Source of the DNA: JAPOXR01 sp963662395
GTDB lineage: Bacteria > Pseudomonadota > Alphaproteobacteria > Rhodobacterales > Rhodobacteraceae
Length of the DNA: 64,000 nucleotides
Assembly (NCBI GenBank): GCA_963662395.1
Contig: OY759511.1
Coordinates: forward strand, 4,526,001 to 4,590,000
Direction: 5' to 3'
In this document: piece after piece, positions 36,952-45,773 of the stretch
Layout of the letters: every line of letters begins with the position of its first letter
Position numbering within the stretch: position 1 is the first letter of the stretch
Notes under the pieces: generated by a model
Database searches by the model: none
What the model was told of the DNA's origin: nothing
The model's input: only the letters and a program-made list of their open reading frames with translations
Program-made: the position numbers and the translations under genes

Positions 36952-38013
36952 ATGTCGGTGAAATCGGGGCTGACCGAACTCGATTTCGACCTCCCGGAGC
37001 ATTTGATCGCGCTGCGGCCGGTTCGTCCCAGGCGCAGTTCCCGGATGATGATCTGGGATCGCGGTCTGCTCGATCATCGGCGATTCTCCGATCTTGCGGA
37101 GGTGCTGCGGGAGGGAGATCACCTGGTCTTCAACGACACGCGCGTCATTCCTGCCTTGCTGAAGGGGATTCGCCGGCGCGGCGGCGAGGGGGGCGAGTCG
37201 GTCGGGATCTCGATCAATCTTGACCAGGAAAATCCCGATGGCAGCTGGCGGGTCCTTGCCAGGCCGGCTCGCCGTCTTCGGGCAGGAGACGTGATCGAGA
37301 TATCGCCGGAACTCGGCTGCCGGGTGCTCGGCCGCCATGACGACCATTTCATCGTCGAATTCGATTGCCGGAAGGAGGAATTCGAGGCCTGCCTGCTGAC
37401 TGCCGGATCCGTCCCCCTGCCTCCCTACATCCGGTCAAGGCGGGATGCCGACGAGCGCGACCGGGAGGATTACCAGACGGTGCTCGCCCGCAATCCGGGA
37501 GCGGTGGCAGCGCCGACCGCGTCCTTGCATTTCGACCAGTGGCTGCTCGGTCGCCTGGCAACACGCGGCGTGACCCACTCGACAGTCACTCTTCATGTGG
37601 GGGCAGGAACATTCCTCCCGATCCGGGCCGACGACATGTCCGATCATCGAATTCACGCCGAGCGGGGCGAGATTTCAGCCGGGGCGGCGGAGGAAATCAA
37701 CGAAACCCGGGCCCGGGGCAGTCGGATCATCGCCGTCGGTACCACGGCCCTGCGGTTGCTGGAGACTGCCGCTGATGATGATGGCCGGGTCAGCGAGTGG
37801 AAGGGATGCACTGATCTTTTCATCCGACCGGGTTTCCGATTTCAGCTGGTGGACGGCCTGATCACCAATTTTCACCTGCCAAGATCGACGCTGATCCTGC
37901 TGGTGGCGGCATTCCTGGGAATCCCGGAAATGCAGCGTGTCTACCGAACGGCAATCGAGCGGCAATACCGGTTCTATTCCTATGGCGACGGCTCGCTGCT
38001 GCTGAGGCGTTGA
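36952..38013 (+). CDS. queA: S-adenosylmethionine:tRNA ribosyltransferase-isomerase
   Basis: 353 residues. QueA transfers and isomerises ribose from SAM onto 7-aminomethyl-deazaguanine in tRNA, giving epoxyqueuosine. Family segments are FDLPEHLIALRPVRPRRSSR, GDHLVFNDTRVIPALL, LPPYIRSRRDADERDREDYQTV, AAPTASLHFD, THSTVTLHVGAGTFLPI and NFHLPRSTLILLVAAFLG. AAGG lies just before ATG 36952. The usual neighbour tgt is not next; an MFS gene follows after 156 bases. Confidence 0.97.
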   Translation: MSVKSGLTELDFDLPEHLIALRPVRPRRSSRMMIWDRGLLDHRRFSDLAEVLREGDHLVFNDTRVIPALLKGIRRRGGEGGESVGISINLDQENPDGSWRVLARPARRLRAGDVIEISPELGCRVLGRHDDHFIVEFDCRKEEFEACLLTAGSVPLPPYIRSRRDADERDREDYQTVLARNPGAVAAPTASLHFDQWLLGRLATRGVTHSTVTLHVGAGTFLPIRADDMSDHRIHAERGEISAGAAEEINETRARGSRIIAVGTTALRLLETAADDDGRVSEWKGCTDLFIRPGFRFQLVDGLITNFHLPRSTLILLVAAFLGIPEMQRVYRTAIERQYRFYSYGDGSLLLRR

Positions 38014-38169
38014 GAGGGGTTCACGCCCATTTCCCGGGCCAGGCGGCGGGGTCTGTTCGGCTTGCCGGGCGGCGAACTCGTCCCGGGTTGAAAATCGTCG
38101 TTCGCATGTCGATTTCATGCATGAAATTTCCGGGAATCGCGCTAATGGAAGCGAAAGATTCGGTTTGCC

Positions 38170-39426
38170 ATGTTCCAAGTTCTCAAGAATACCTGGGCCC
38201 TGCAGGCCGGCATCCTGATGCTGATGATCGGCAACGGGATGCAGGGCACCTTGCTGGGTGTGCGGGGCTCGGTCGAAGAATTGTCGGCCGGGGTCATGTC
38301 CCTGGTGATGTCGGGATATTTCATCGGTTTCGTGGGCGGCTCCAGGCTGGCGCCGACCATGATCAGGCGGGTCGGCCATATCCGGGTATTCGCGGCGCTG
38401 GGCTCGCTCATTTCCGCTGCCATCGTGCTGTTTGCAGCCTTCCCGGATCCCTATGTCTGGTTCTCTCTCAGGCTGGTGATCGGGTTCTGCTTTTCCGGCG
38501 TCTACGTGGTGGCCGAAAGCTGGCTGAACGACTCGTCGACCAATGATACCAGGGGCAAGGTGCTGTCCGTCTACATCATCGTCCAGATGGTCGGCATCGT
38601 GACCGCCCAGGGGATGCTCAATATCGGCGACCCGGGAGGATACTTCCTGTTCGTCATCTCGTCGGTCCTGGTATCGGTTTCGTTTGCACCGATCCTGCTC
38701 TCGGTTGCACCGGCACCGGTGTTCGAGACGGCCACGCCGATGTCGCTGCGCAAGCTGATTTCGATCTCGCCGCTCGGCGCGGTCGGGAGTTTCTGCCTGG
38801 GGGCACTGTTCTCGGCCATGTGGGGGATGGGGGCGGTCTATGGAACCGAGGCCGGTCTCAACCTGCAGCAGATTTCGATATTCGTGGCCACGATCTATGT
38901 TGGCGGCATGGTTCTCCAGTATCCGGTCGGGTGGCTGTCGGACCGGGTCGACCGCCGCCTGCTGATCCTGGTTGCGGCGGCCACCTGTTCATTGACCGCG
39001 CTGTTCGGCGTGTTCGCCGGCCATGCATTCACGGTGCTGCTGCTGGTGGCATTCGTGATGGGTGGCCTGACCAATCCTCTCTATTCGCTGATTATTGCCT
39101 ACACGAACGACTTCCTTGAACCATCGGACATGGCGGCCGGCGCCGGCGGGTTGATCTTCATCAACGGTATCGGGGCCATTGGCGGGCCGTTGCTGGTCGG
39201 CTGGATGATGACGGTTGCCGGCCCGCCCGGATTCTTCCTGTACATCGCCATCGTCGCCGGCTTCCTGACCGCCTTTGCAGTGTTCCGGATGATCAGGCGG
39301 CCATCCTCCGATCAGGAACAACTGGCCGCATTCACCCCGGTTAGCCAAAGCTCGTCTCCGGTCGCGGTCGACATGGCCCAGGAACACGCCATCGACATCC
39401 AGGAATCCGGGCAGGACGAGGAGTGA
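38170..39426 (+). CDS. MFS transporter, YcaD-like
   Basis: 418 residues with about 12 membrane helices. The sequence resembles the UMF23/YcaD branch of the major facilitator superfamily (FQVLKNTWALQAGILMLMIG, RLVIGFCFSGVYVVAESWLND, and GWLSDRVDRRLLIL for the D-R motif between helices 8 and 9). A hydrophilic C-terminal tail of about 45 residues follows. The substrate is unknown. Confidence 0.9.
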   Translation: MFQVLKNTWALQAGILMLMIGNGMQGTLLGVRGSVEELSAGVMSLVMSGYFIGFVGGSRLAPTMIRRVGHIRVFAALGSLISAAIVLFAAFPDPYVWFSLRLVIGFCFSGVYVVAESWLNDSSTNDTRGKVLSVYIIVQMVGIVTAQGMLNIGDPGGYFLFVISSVLVSVSFAPILLSVAPAPVFETATPMSLRKLISISPLGAVGSFCLGALFSAMWGMGAVYGTEAGLNLQQISIFVATIYVGGMVLQYPVGWLSDRVDRRLLILVAAATCSLTALFGVFAGHAFTVLLLVAFVMGGLTNPLYSLIIAYTNDFLEPSDMAAGAGGLIFINGIGAIGGPLLVGWMMTVAGPPGFFLYIAIVAGFLTAFAVFRMIRRPSSDQEQLAAFTPVSQSSSPVAVDMAQEHAIDIQESGQDEE

Positions 39427-39640
39427 GCGGGCAGGGGCCGATGCCGGAGAGTGGCATCATTGCGCATCCGCCGCCCCGGCAGGGCGGGCAAACCGGTCAC
39501 TCATTGACACTCTGCCAACCGAACCGGCAAATCCTTCTTGATAATTTTCGCGGGGCAATCCTATATTTTGGCGGAATCAGCGGGTTGTTGGAGCTGCCGG
39601 CCGGGAATCAACTCCCGGGCAACCGGCAATGCAGGAGATC

Positions 39641-40228
39641 ATGGACACGGATTTCAGAACGAATTTCGTCTGGAACACTGCCAGTCCCCGGCGGTATTCG
39701 GCGCTGGTGCTGAATGCCGATTACCGGCCGCTTTCCTATTGCCCGCTGTCGCTGTGGACCTGGCAGGAATCCGTGAAGGCCGCATTCCTCGACCGCGTCG
39801 ATGTCGTCTCGGAGTATGATTCCTGCGTGCGTTCGCCCTCGACCGAGTTCCGCCTGCCATCGGTGGTTGCGCTCCGGAAATTCATCAAGCCGGCCAATGT
39901 GTCGGCATTTACCCGGTTCAACCTGTTCCTGCGGGACGAATTCTGCTGCCAGTATTGCGGCTCGGAAGGCGATTTGACGTTTGACCACGTCATTCCGAAA
40001 TCGAAAGGCGGACGGACTGTCTGGACAAACGTGGTTGCCGCCTGTTCCGGCTGCAACCTGAAGAAGGGAAACCGTCTTCCGGATGACAGCGTCGTAACGC
40101 TGAGGAGGCAGCCCTTCGAGCCATCGGTTGGACAATTGCTGAATGCCGGCCGGCGGTTTCCGCCGAATTACCTTCACGAGAGCTGGATCGATTTCCTGTA
40201 TTGGGATGCCGAACTGGAGGATGACTGA
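39641..40228 (+). CDS. HNH endonuclease family protein
   Basis: 195 residues from ATG 39641 (an ATG 12 bases earlier is equally in frame). The HNH core reads CQYCGSEGDLTFDHVIPKSK, then WTNVVAACSGCNLKKGNR, with four zinc Cys and the catalytic His after Asp. The N-terminal part (YSALVLNADYRPLSYCPLSLW) matches a stand-alone HNH protein found once per genome in most alphaproteobacteria. A housekeeping DNA-repair role is more likely than mobile-element origin, but is unproven. Confidence 0.93.
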   Translation: MDTDFRTNFVWNTASPRRYSALVLNADYRPLSYCPLSLWTWQESVKAAFLDRVDVVSEYDSCVRSPSTEFRLPSVVALRKFIKPANVSAFTRFNLFLRDEFCCQYCGSEGDLTFDHVIPKSKGGRTVWTNVVAACSGCNLKKGNRLPDDSVVTLRRQPFEPSVGQLLNAGRRFPPNYLHESWIDFLYWDAELEDD

Positions 40229-40257
40229 GCCGGAGCCCGGCAGGCCCGGCCCGGATG

Positions 40258-40740
40258 TCAGCCCGGGCGATTCGTGATCCGGCCCGGCGGCCATGCTGCC
40301 AATATCCAGGCGACTGCCAGCCCGGCCGAGGCGAGCGCGTTCCAGGCCGCCATCGACAATCCCAGGAAACTCCAGACCACCTCGTCGCAGCGGGTGACGG
40401 TCACGGGGTTCGAAAAGTTCAGGAGGTCGGCGCCGGACATCGAACCCATTGGCCGGCCGGCGCAACTCTCGAGACCCGCCCACCATTGCTGTTCGACCCC
40501 GACATGATAGCCGGCGATGGCCGTGCCGGCCAGCAGTGCCACCGCCGGCAGGACAAACAGGCTGCGCCTTTGCGCCACCATCGCCGCCAGTCCGAGCAGG
40601 ATGGCCGCCAGATGGGGCCAACGTTGCCAGATGCATAGCGGGCAGGGGTCCAGCCCCTGCAGGTACTGGGCGCCGAGAACATAGGCCAGCAGGGCTGACG
40701 AGCCGGCAATTCCGAACAGCGGCAGTCTCGATCCCATCAT
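40258..40740 (-). CDS. dsbB: Disulfide bond formation protein DsbB
   Basis: 160 residues, four membrane helices. The first periplasmic pair is in PCPLCIWQRWPH, and the second pair is Cys of ESCAGRP and TRCDEVVW. DsbB passes electrons from DsbA to ubiquinone, so it is a likely partner of the DsbA-like protein at 23914-24720. It overlaps the upstream DedA/YqaA gene by 4 bases (ATGA). Confidence 0.93.
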   Translation of the reverse strand: MMGSRLPLFGIAGSSALLAYVLGAQYLQGLDPCPLCIWQRWPHLAAILLGLAAMVAQRRSLFVLPAVALLAGTAIAGYHVGVEQQWWAGLESCAGRPMGSMSGADLLNFSNPVTVTRCDEVVWSFLGLSMAAWNALASAGLAVAWILAAWPPGRITNRPG

Positions 40741-41330
40741 CCGGCTCCCAGGATCACGCCCAGCGCCACCAGGGCCAGGCCCGCCAGTACCGTGACCAGC
40801 CCGAGGCGTCTTTCGATGAACATCCGCAGGCCATCCCCGTATCGGCGCAGCAACATTGCAATGAGAAAGAAGCGCACCCCGCGCCCGGCCAGGCTCGACA
40901 GCAGGAACAGGGGAAGTGACAGGCCGGTCGAGCCTGACAGGATCGTGATCACCTTGTACGGAAACGGCGTGAAGCCGGCCATGAGAACGACAAGAAATCC
41001 CTGCTCGTTGTAGCGCTCGGCAAATTCGTCGAACCGGCCAGCCTGGCCCAGCATCGTCAGCAGTGGCAAGGCAACCTGTTCGAACATGAGGGCGCCGATC
41101 AGGTATCCGACCAGGCCGCCGGCGATCGACCCGGCAAGACAGACCGATGCGGCCAGATAGGCGCGGTCGGGCCGGGCTATCACCATCGGAACCAGCATTG
41201 CATCGGGCGGGACCGGGAATATCCAGCTCTCCAGGAAGCTGACAACTCCCAGTGTCGGGACCGCCCGCCGATGGCCGGCGAGGGTCACTGTCCAGTCGTA
41301 GAGCCTTCGGAGGATCATGGCCACCAACAT
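40737..41330 (-). CDS. YqaA/DedA family membrane protein
   Basis: 197 residues with four to five membrane helices. The DedA-domain pattern is present: FLESWIFPVPPDAMLVPMVIA, AGSIAGGLVGYLIGALMFE, and F-TPFPYKVITILSG with SSLAGRGVRFFLIA. DedA proteins are proposed flippases or H+-coupled transporters for lipid carriers. It is translationally coupled to dsbB downstream, a pairing common in alphaproteobacteria. Confidence 0.9.
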   Translation of the reverse strand: MLVAMILRRLYDWTVTLAGHRRAVPTLGVVSFLESWIFPVPPDAMLVPMVIARPDRAYLAASVCLAGSIAGGLVGYLIGALMFEQVALPLLTMLGQAGRFDEFAERYNEQGFLVVLMAGFTPFPYKVITILSGSTGLSLPLFLLSSLAGRGVRFFLIAMLLRRYGDGLRMFIERRLGLVTVLAGLALVALGVILGAG

Positions 41331-41621
41331 CGAGAGTGTTGCCCGTTCAGACGCATGAACGGTCGATAGGAGAAACCGGGTCCGGTTTCAATCGAGTGTC
41401 GCTCGCCGCCAGCCTTCGCGGCCGGGCCGTCATGGACGATGCCATGCCTGGCCGGGGAACGACAACCGCCGCCCGGCCGAAACTCTCCGGAATGGCGGCC
41501 GTGTTCCGGTGCGTGCCGACCAGTCGGTCCATGGCGAGGGGTTCGGGTCGGTACCGCTGCCGGCCTCCGGCCCGGATTTGCGTATTGCCGACTCCTGCCA
41601 TCGCCGGTAGTTCCGGCGTTC
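41331..41621. other. Intergenic region, divergent
   Basis: 291 bases between the yqaA/dedA-like gene and the membrane hydrolase gene, likely with both promoters. The open frames here are Arg/Pro-rich with no motif. Confidence 0.4.
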
Positions 41622-42203
41622 ATGAACACGCCCGCACATCTCATCCTGGGCATGGCCGCCATGTCGCGCCCCGGAGCGCCGGGAATCAATGTCGCCATAC
41701 TGGCCGGCTCGCTGCTGCCCGATCTCTCGCTCTACCTGATGGGGTCCTATGCCCTGTATGTCCAGAACATCCCGCCGGGAATCGTTTTCGGGCAACTCTA
41801 CTTCTCGGAAAGCTGGCAGCGCGTATTCTCGATCGACAACTCGGTCTTTGTCTGGGCCGGCGTGGTGTTGGCCGGATTCTGGCTGCGACGTGGCTGGCTG
41901 CTGGCGCTGGGGCTGGCGGGGCTGCTTCACCTGGTCCTGGATTTTCCGCTGCATCATGATGATGGACGTGCGCATTTCTGGCCGCTCAGCGACTGGGTGT
42001 TCAGCAGCCCGATCAGTTACTGGGACCCGAACCACCATGGAACCATTGTCGGGACACTGGAAGGGCTGGTCTGCCTTGCATTGTCGATCATCCTGTTCAG
42101 GAGATTCAAGTCCGTCCTTTCGCGGGTGATGATCCTGGCGCTGGCCGGTGCCGAAATCCTCCCGCTCCTGGCGCCGGTGCTGATATTCGGATCCCTGTTC
42201 TGA
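41622..42203 (+). CDS. Membrane-bound metal-dependent hydrolase-like protein
   Basis: 193 residues, ATG 41622; the longer upstream frame is noise. The N-terminal MNTPAHLILGMAAMSRPG, then LPDLSLYLM, and the central HLVLDFPLHHDDGRAHFWPLSDWVF are the His/Asp pattern of YdjM-like membrane hydrolases. Four to five membrane helices are visible. The substrate is unknown. Confidence 0.75.
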   Translation: MNTPAHLILGMAAMSRPGAPGINVAILAGSLLPDLSLYLMGSYALYVQNIPPGIVFGQLYFSESWQRVFSIDNSVFVWAGVVLAGFWLRRGWLLALGLAGLLHLVLDFPLHHDDGRAHFWPLSDWVFSSPISYWDPNHHGTIVGTLEGLVCLALSIILFRRFKSVLSRVMILALAGAEILPLLAPVLIFGSLF

Positions 42204-42414
42204 CCTGTACGGTTCGCAGCCCTGCCGGGCGATGCCATTCCGGCATCCTGCCCGCTTGCCGGCAGTCACGATCTGTCGAGGCGGCACCCGGCAGGCCGGC
42301 GAGTTCCGGGCCGTGTGGGCCATTCCTGTTGCCCGGCCTGGACCCGGTCTGCCCTCGAGCCGTCTGCGAGGCCACATTGACGACCAAGACCCGGAAGTCT
42401 AATAGTGCCGCTCG

Positions 42415-42500
42415 GCCCGGGTGGCGGAATTGGTAGACGCAGGGGACTCAAAATCCCCCGATGATGAATCGTGCGAGTTCGAGTCTCGCCTCGGGCACCA
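42415..42500 (+). tRNA. tRNA-Leu (anticodon CAA)
   Basis: 86 bases including CCA. Acceptor GCCCGGG (42415-42421) pairs with CTCGGGC (42490-42496) with one G-U pair. Anticodon stem GGGGA/TCCCC encloses CTCAAAA, giving CAA. The long variable arm CGATGATGAATCG and T arm GAGTTCGAGTCTC fit class II. modA follows 73 bases downstream. Confidence 0.96.
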
Positions 42501-42572
42501 TTCCATGCAGTGACTGCCGGTCTTGACTGCCGTCTCGATGGTTGTTCGACCCGGTTCAATCCCGAGGATGAC

Positions 42573-43364
42573 ATGTCACCCACCGCCCTCATCCGGAAAC
42601 CGGCCCTCGGCCTGGCCGTTGCCGTGGCGCTGGCCGTGCCGCCGCCGGCGGTCGTTGCCGGTGAGGCGCTGATCGCGGTGGCGGCGAATTTCACCCATGC
42701 GGCCGAGAGGCTGGTTCATGAATTCGAGCAGCGTCATGATCACCGGATCATCATGACCACCGGCTCGACCGGCCGGCTGTTCGCCCAGATCTCGAATGGT
42801 GCGCCCTTTGACGCCTTTCTGTCGGCCGACCGGAAACACCCGGTGCGGCTCGAACAGGACATGCTGATCCTTCCCGGTTCGAGATTCACCTATGCGGTCG
42901 GCAGGCTGGTCCTGTTGTCCAAGCATGGCCATCGGATCGAGGAGACCGGTGCGTCGATGATGGTGGATCCGTCGGTCCGCAGGATAGCGATTGCCAATCC
43001 GGCGCTGGCTCCCTATGGGGAGGCGGCCCTGGAGACCATCGAGGTTGCCGGATTGACCAGCACCGTCGAGCCGAAACTGATCTTCGCCGAGAGTGTCGGA
43101 CAGGTCTATGCCTTCGTGCAGACCGCCAATGTCGAGTTGGGCTTCGTGGCACTGTCCCAGGTATCAAACCGTCCGGATGCCCGGGTCGGAGCCGGCTGGA
43201 CGGTTCCGGAGGAATATCACGACCCGATTGTCCAGGATGCGGTTCTCACACTCCGGGCCAGGGGAAACCAGGCGGCGGCGGCGTTTTTCGAGTTCCTGAA
43301 GGGCGAGGCTGCCAGGGACATCATTCGCGAGTTCGGATACGATCTGCCGGGTGACGATGTTTGA
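42573..43364 (+). CDS. modA: Molybdate ABC transporter, periplasmic binding protein
   Basis: 263 residues. A signal peptide (about residues 10-31, ending VVAG) precedes the mature start EALIAVAANFTHAAERL. TTGSTGRLFAQISNGAPFDAFLSAD and the C-terminal FFEFLKGEAARDIIREFGY are standard ModA segments for tetrahedral oxyanion binding. GAGGATGAC precedes ATG 42573. First gene of modABC, with each gene overlapping the next. Confidence 0.95.
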   Translation: MSPTALIRKPALGLAVAVALAVPPPAVVAGEALIAVAANFTHAAERLVHEFEQRHDHRIIMTTGSTGRLFAQISNGAPFDAFLSADRKHPVRLEQDMLILPGSRFTYAVGRLVLLSKHGHRIEETGASMMVDPSVRRIAIANPALAPYGEAALETIEVAGLTSTVEPKLIFAESVGQVYAFVQTANVELGFVALSQVSNRPDARVGAGWTVPEEYHDPIVQDAVLTLRARGNQAAAAFFEFLKGEAARDIIREFGYDLPGDDV

Positions 43365-44031
43365 CTACGGGTCGGTAACGGTCACCCTCAAGCTGGCGGT
43401 TGCGTCAACCGCCATCCTGATGCTGGTTGCCACGCCGCTGGCATGGTGGCTTGCCAATACCGGCAGCCGGCTGAAACCGATCGTGGAATCCGTCACCGCC
43501 CTGTCGCTGGTGTTGCCACCGACCGTGCTCGGATTCTACCTGCTGGTGCTGTTCAATCCCGATTCACCGATCGGCGGCGCCTGGGTCCGCCTGACCGGCG
43601 ACACGCTGGCCTTTTCGTTCACCGGAATACTGGTCGCCGCAGTGCTGCATTCCTTCCCATTCGCGGTGCAGCCATTGCAGGCCGCCTTCGAAAAGGTCGG
43701 CAAGAGGGCGATGGAGACCGCGGCCAGCCTGGGCGCCAGGCCGCTGGATGCATTCTTCACGGTTGCGGTGCCATTGGCCAAGCGGGGTTTCCTGACCGCC
43801 GGCGTCCTGGCCTTTTCGCATTCGGTCGGCGAGTTCGGGGTCATCCTGATGGTGGGTGGCAACATCCCGGATCACACCAGGGTGATCTCCATCGATATCT
43901 ATACCAGTGTCGAGACCCTCGATTATGAACGGGCCCACATCCTGTCTCTCGGAACACTGGCATTCGCGTTTGCAGCCATGATGCTGCTGTTCGTCATCAA
44001 CCGCAGATACCGGCATTACGATGAAATCTGA
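43357..44031 (+). CDS. modB: Molybdate ABC transporter permease
   Basis: 224 residues, ATG 43357 (GTG 43351 is possible). Five to six membrane helices with the permease EAA motif (ETAASLGARPLDAFFTVAVPLAKRG) that contacts ModC. LSLVLPPTVLGFYLLVLF and HSVGEFGVILMVGGNIP are typical of ModB. It overlaps modA by 8 bases and modC by 11. Confidence 0.96.
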   Translation: MFDYGSVTVTLKLAVASTAILMLVATPLAWWLANTGSRLKPIVESVTALSLVLPPTVLGFYLLVLFNPDSPIGGAWVRLTGDTLAFSFTGILVAAVLHSFPFAVQPLQAAFEKVGKRAMETAASLGARPLDAFFTVAVPLAKRGFLTAGVLAFSHSVGEFGVILMVGGNIPDHTRVISIDIYTSVETLDYERAHILSLGTLAFAFAAMMLLFVINRRYRHYDEI

Positions 44032-45112
44032 GGACACTCTCCGGATCTCGATCCAGGTCGGGTTTCCGAAATTCACCCTGGATGTGACCGAGTCGATTCC
44101 GCTCGAGGGTGTCACCGGGCTGGAAGGCGAGAGCGGTGCCGGGAAGAGCACGATCATCCGGGTGATCGCCGGCATCGAGCGGGCGGCGACCGGCACCGTC
44201 AGCTTCCGCGGTCGAAAATGGATGGATACCGAATCGGGGATCTTCGTGCCGGCTCACCAGCGCGCTGCCGGTATTGTCTTCCAGGATGGACGCCTGTTTT
44301 CGCATCTCAGTGTCGAGCGGAATCTGGGTTACGGACATCGCCGCCGCCGGGGTCGAAAGGGCCCGCGCTGGGAAGAGGTCGGCAATGCACTCGATTTGGA
44401 GCCGTTGCTGGCGCGCAAGATCCAGAACCTGTCAGGTGGCGAGCAGCAACGGGTTGCCCTGGGGAGGGCGCTTCTGTCGGCCCCGCAGTTGCTGTTGCTG
44501 GATGAACCGCTGGCCTCGCTCGACGGCCAGAGCAAGGACGAGATCATTCCCTATCTCAGGCGGGTCATCTCGACCTTCGGCATCCCGGCAATCTACATCT
44601 CGCATTCAAGCGACGAGCTCCGCTCACTGGTGGACAATATCCTGGTGGTGCAGGAAGGGCGGGTCGTTGGCAGGGGCGGGGTCGAACTCAACTCCCGCTC
44701 CGGGCAGCAGCAATTCCTGCGGGCCGAGGTGGTCAGGGCGCTGGGGGAAGGATTCACCTCCTGCAGGATCGGCAATTCCGACATCCTGGCCCGGTCGGCA
44801 GGCGGGCTCGAGCCGGGGATGGAGATTGCGCTGTCATTCCAGGCCGGTGACCTTGCGGTGACCGACACCCGGTCGGCACACACCTTCGGTGCCGGCACGC
44901 TGGCCGCGACCATCGAAAGGACCGAGCCCGGCAGGAACAGGCAGGAAGCGATGCTGGGGCTGCGCTCCGATGGCGGCGAGTTCAGGGCGCAAGTCGCCCT
45001 GAGGCCCGCGGGCAATCCGAGCATGCAGCGGGGAAGCAGGGTCGCGGTCGCCTTCATCCGACCGCCGCAAATCGTGGACCTGGCCTATCTGCAGAGATTT
45101 CGACCCTCCTGA
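44021..45112 (+). CDS. modC: Molybdate ABC transporter ATPase with Mop domain
   Basis: 363 residues. The ATPase has Walker A GESGAGKST, Q-loop FQDGRLF, signature LSGGEQQRVALGRALL and Walker B LLLLDEPLASLD. The C-terminal part (from about residue 285) resembles a molybdate-binding TOBE/Mop domain (ARSAGGLEPGMEIALSF, GSRVAVAFIRPPQIV), which can sense cytoplasmic molybdate. Last gene of modABC. Confidence 0.96.
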   Translation: MKSEDTLRISIQVGFPKFTLDVTESIPLEGVTGLEGESGAGKSTIIRVIAGIERAATGTVSFRGRKWMDTESGIFVPAHQRAAGIVFQDGRLFSHLSVERNLGYGHRRRRGRKGPRWEEVGNALDLEPLLARKIQNLSGGEQQRVALGRALLSAPQLLLLDEPLASLDGQSKDEIIPYLRRVISTFGIPAIYISHSSDELRSLVDNILVVQEGRVVGRGGVELNSRSGQQQFLRAEVVRALGEGFTSCRIGNSDILARSAGGLEPGMEIALSFQAGDLAVTDTRSAHTFGAGTLAATIERTEPGRNRQEAMLGLRSDGGEFRAQVALRPAGNPSMQRGSRVAVAFIRPPQIVDLAYLQRFRPS

Positions 45113-45465
45113 GCAGAAGCTGCCCGGAAGCCAGGACATCACCGGCAGGTCCGGCATCTGCCGGCCGCCAACACACCATGCCGGGGCCGGTGTTGTCCGG
45201 CCCTTCGTTGACAGTTCGTTGCGGGTCGTGACGATCATGGTCGTCGGGCAGGTGGCGCCAGGTCTCGTCGATCTCGGGCCCTCACATGACCGGCGGTCAT
45301 CGCTCTGTGCCATGAACGACTGTAAAAGCCTGATAACAGGCAGAAGATGAAGGCACTCGGCAAATGACCATGTAGCGTGTTTGCCGTGTTGGTTTCACAC
45401 CGCAAGGGCGGGAATGTCGCCGGAGGATATTGTTGCCGGGAATGGCCGCTTGTATACGGGGGCTG
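45113..45465. other. Intergenic region between modC and tRNA-Leu(UAA)
   Basis: 353 bases without a credible gene. A GC-rich near-palindrome (GCCGGGGCCGGTGTTGTCCGG, about 45181-45202) soon after modC may act in termination. The AT-richer stretch 45310-45385 probably holds the tRNA promoter. Confidence 0.4.
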
Positions 45466-45765
45466 GCGGGCGTGGCGGAACGGTAGACGCGACGGACTTG
45501 GGTATCTGGGTGCCCTCCGGGAAACCGGGGGAGTAGAACCACTCAAATTCGGGGGATCCTTTGGCATGGCAATCCCGAGCCAAGCCTGGGCGCAGCCCAG
45601 GAAGGTGTAGAGACTAGACGGGTGGCACCTAACGCCATGATGGCCAGGGTGAAGGGATAGTCCAGACCACGAACTTCACCTCCGTGGAGGCGGCGAAAGC
45701 CGAAGCTGGTAAGAAAATCCGTTTGCCGAAAGGCAGTGAGGGTTCGATTCCCTCCGCCCGCACCA
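45466..45765 (+). tRNA. tRNA-Leu (anticodon UAA) split by a group I intron
   Basis: Exon 1 is 45466-45499 and exon 2 is 45714-45765, CCA included. Acceptor GCGGGCG pairs with CGCCCGC (45755-45761). Joining the exons gives anticodon stem ACGGA/TCCGT around CTTAAAA, so the anticodon is UAA, with the break directly after U34. The variable arm TGCCGAAAGGCA and T arm GAGGGTTCGATTCCCTC are complete. The mature tRNA is 86 nt. No other UAA-reading Leu tRNA is in the window, so splicing is probably needed for function. Confidence 0.95.
45500..45713 (+). ncRNA. Group I self-splicing intron (IC3-like), 214 nt
   Basis: It begins after U34 and ends in G (omega-G, 45713). P1 forms between exon CGGACTT and the guide GGGTGCC (45508-45514), placing U34 on a G for the wobble at the splice site. 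Core elements are in order: P around AAATTCGGGGG (45545-45555), Q AATCCCGAGCC (45571-45581), R GGTGTAGAGACTAGACGGG (45604-45622) and S GGGATAGTCCAGA (45654-45666). P7 pairs GACTA of R with TAGTC of S. P6 (CCTGGGCGCAGCCCAGG) and P9 hairpins capped by GAAA follow. There is no homing endonuclease gene. The layout is that of cyanobacterial and plastid trnL introns. Confidence 0.92.
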
Positions 45766-45773
45766 CCACCCCT

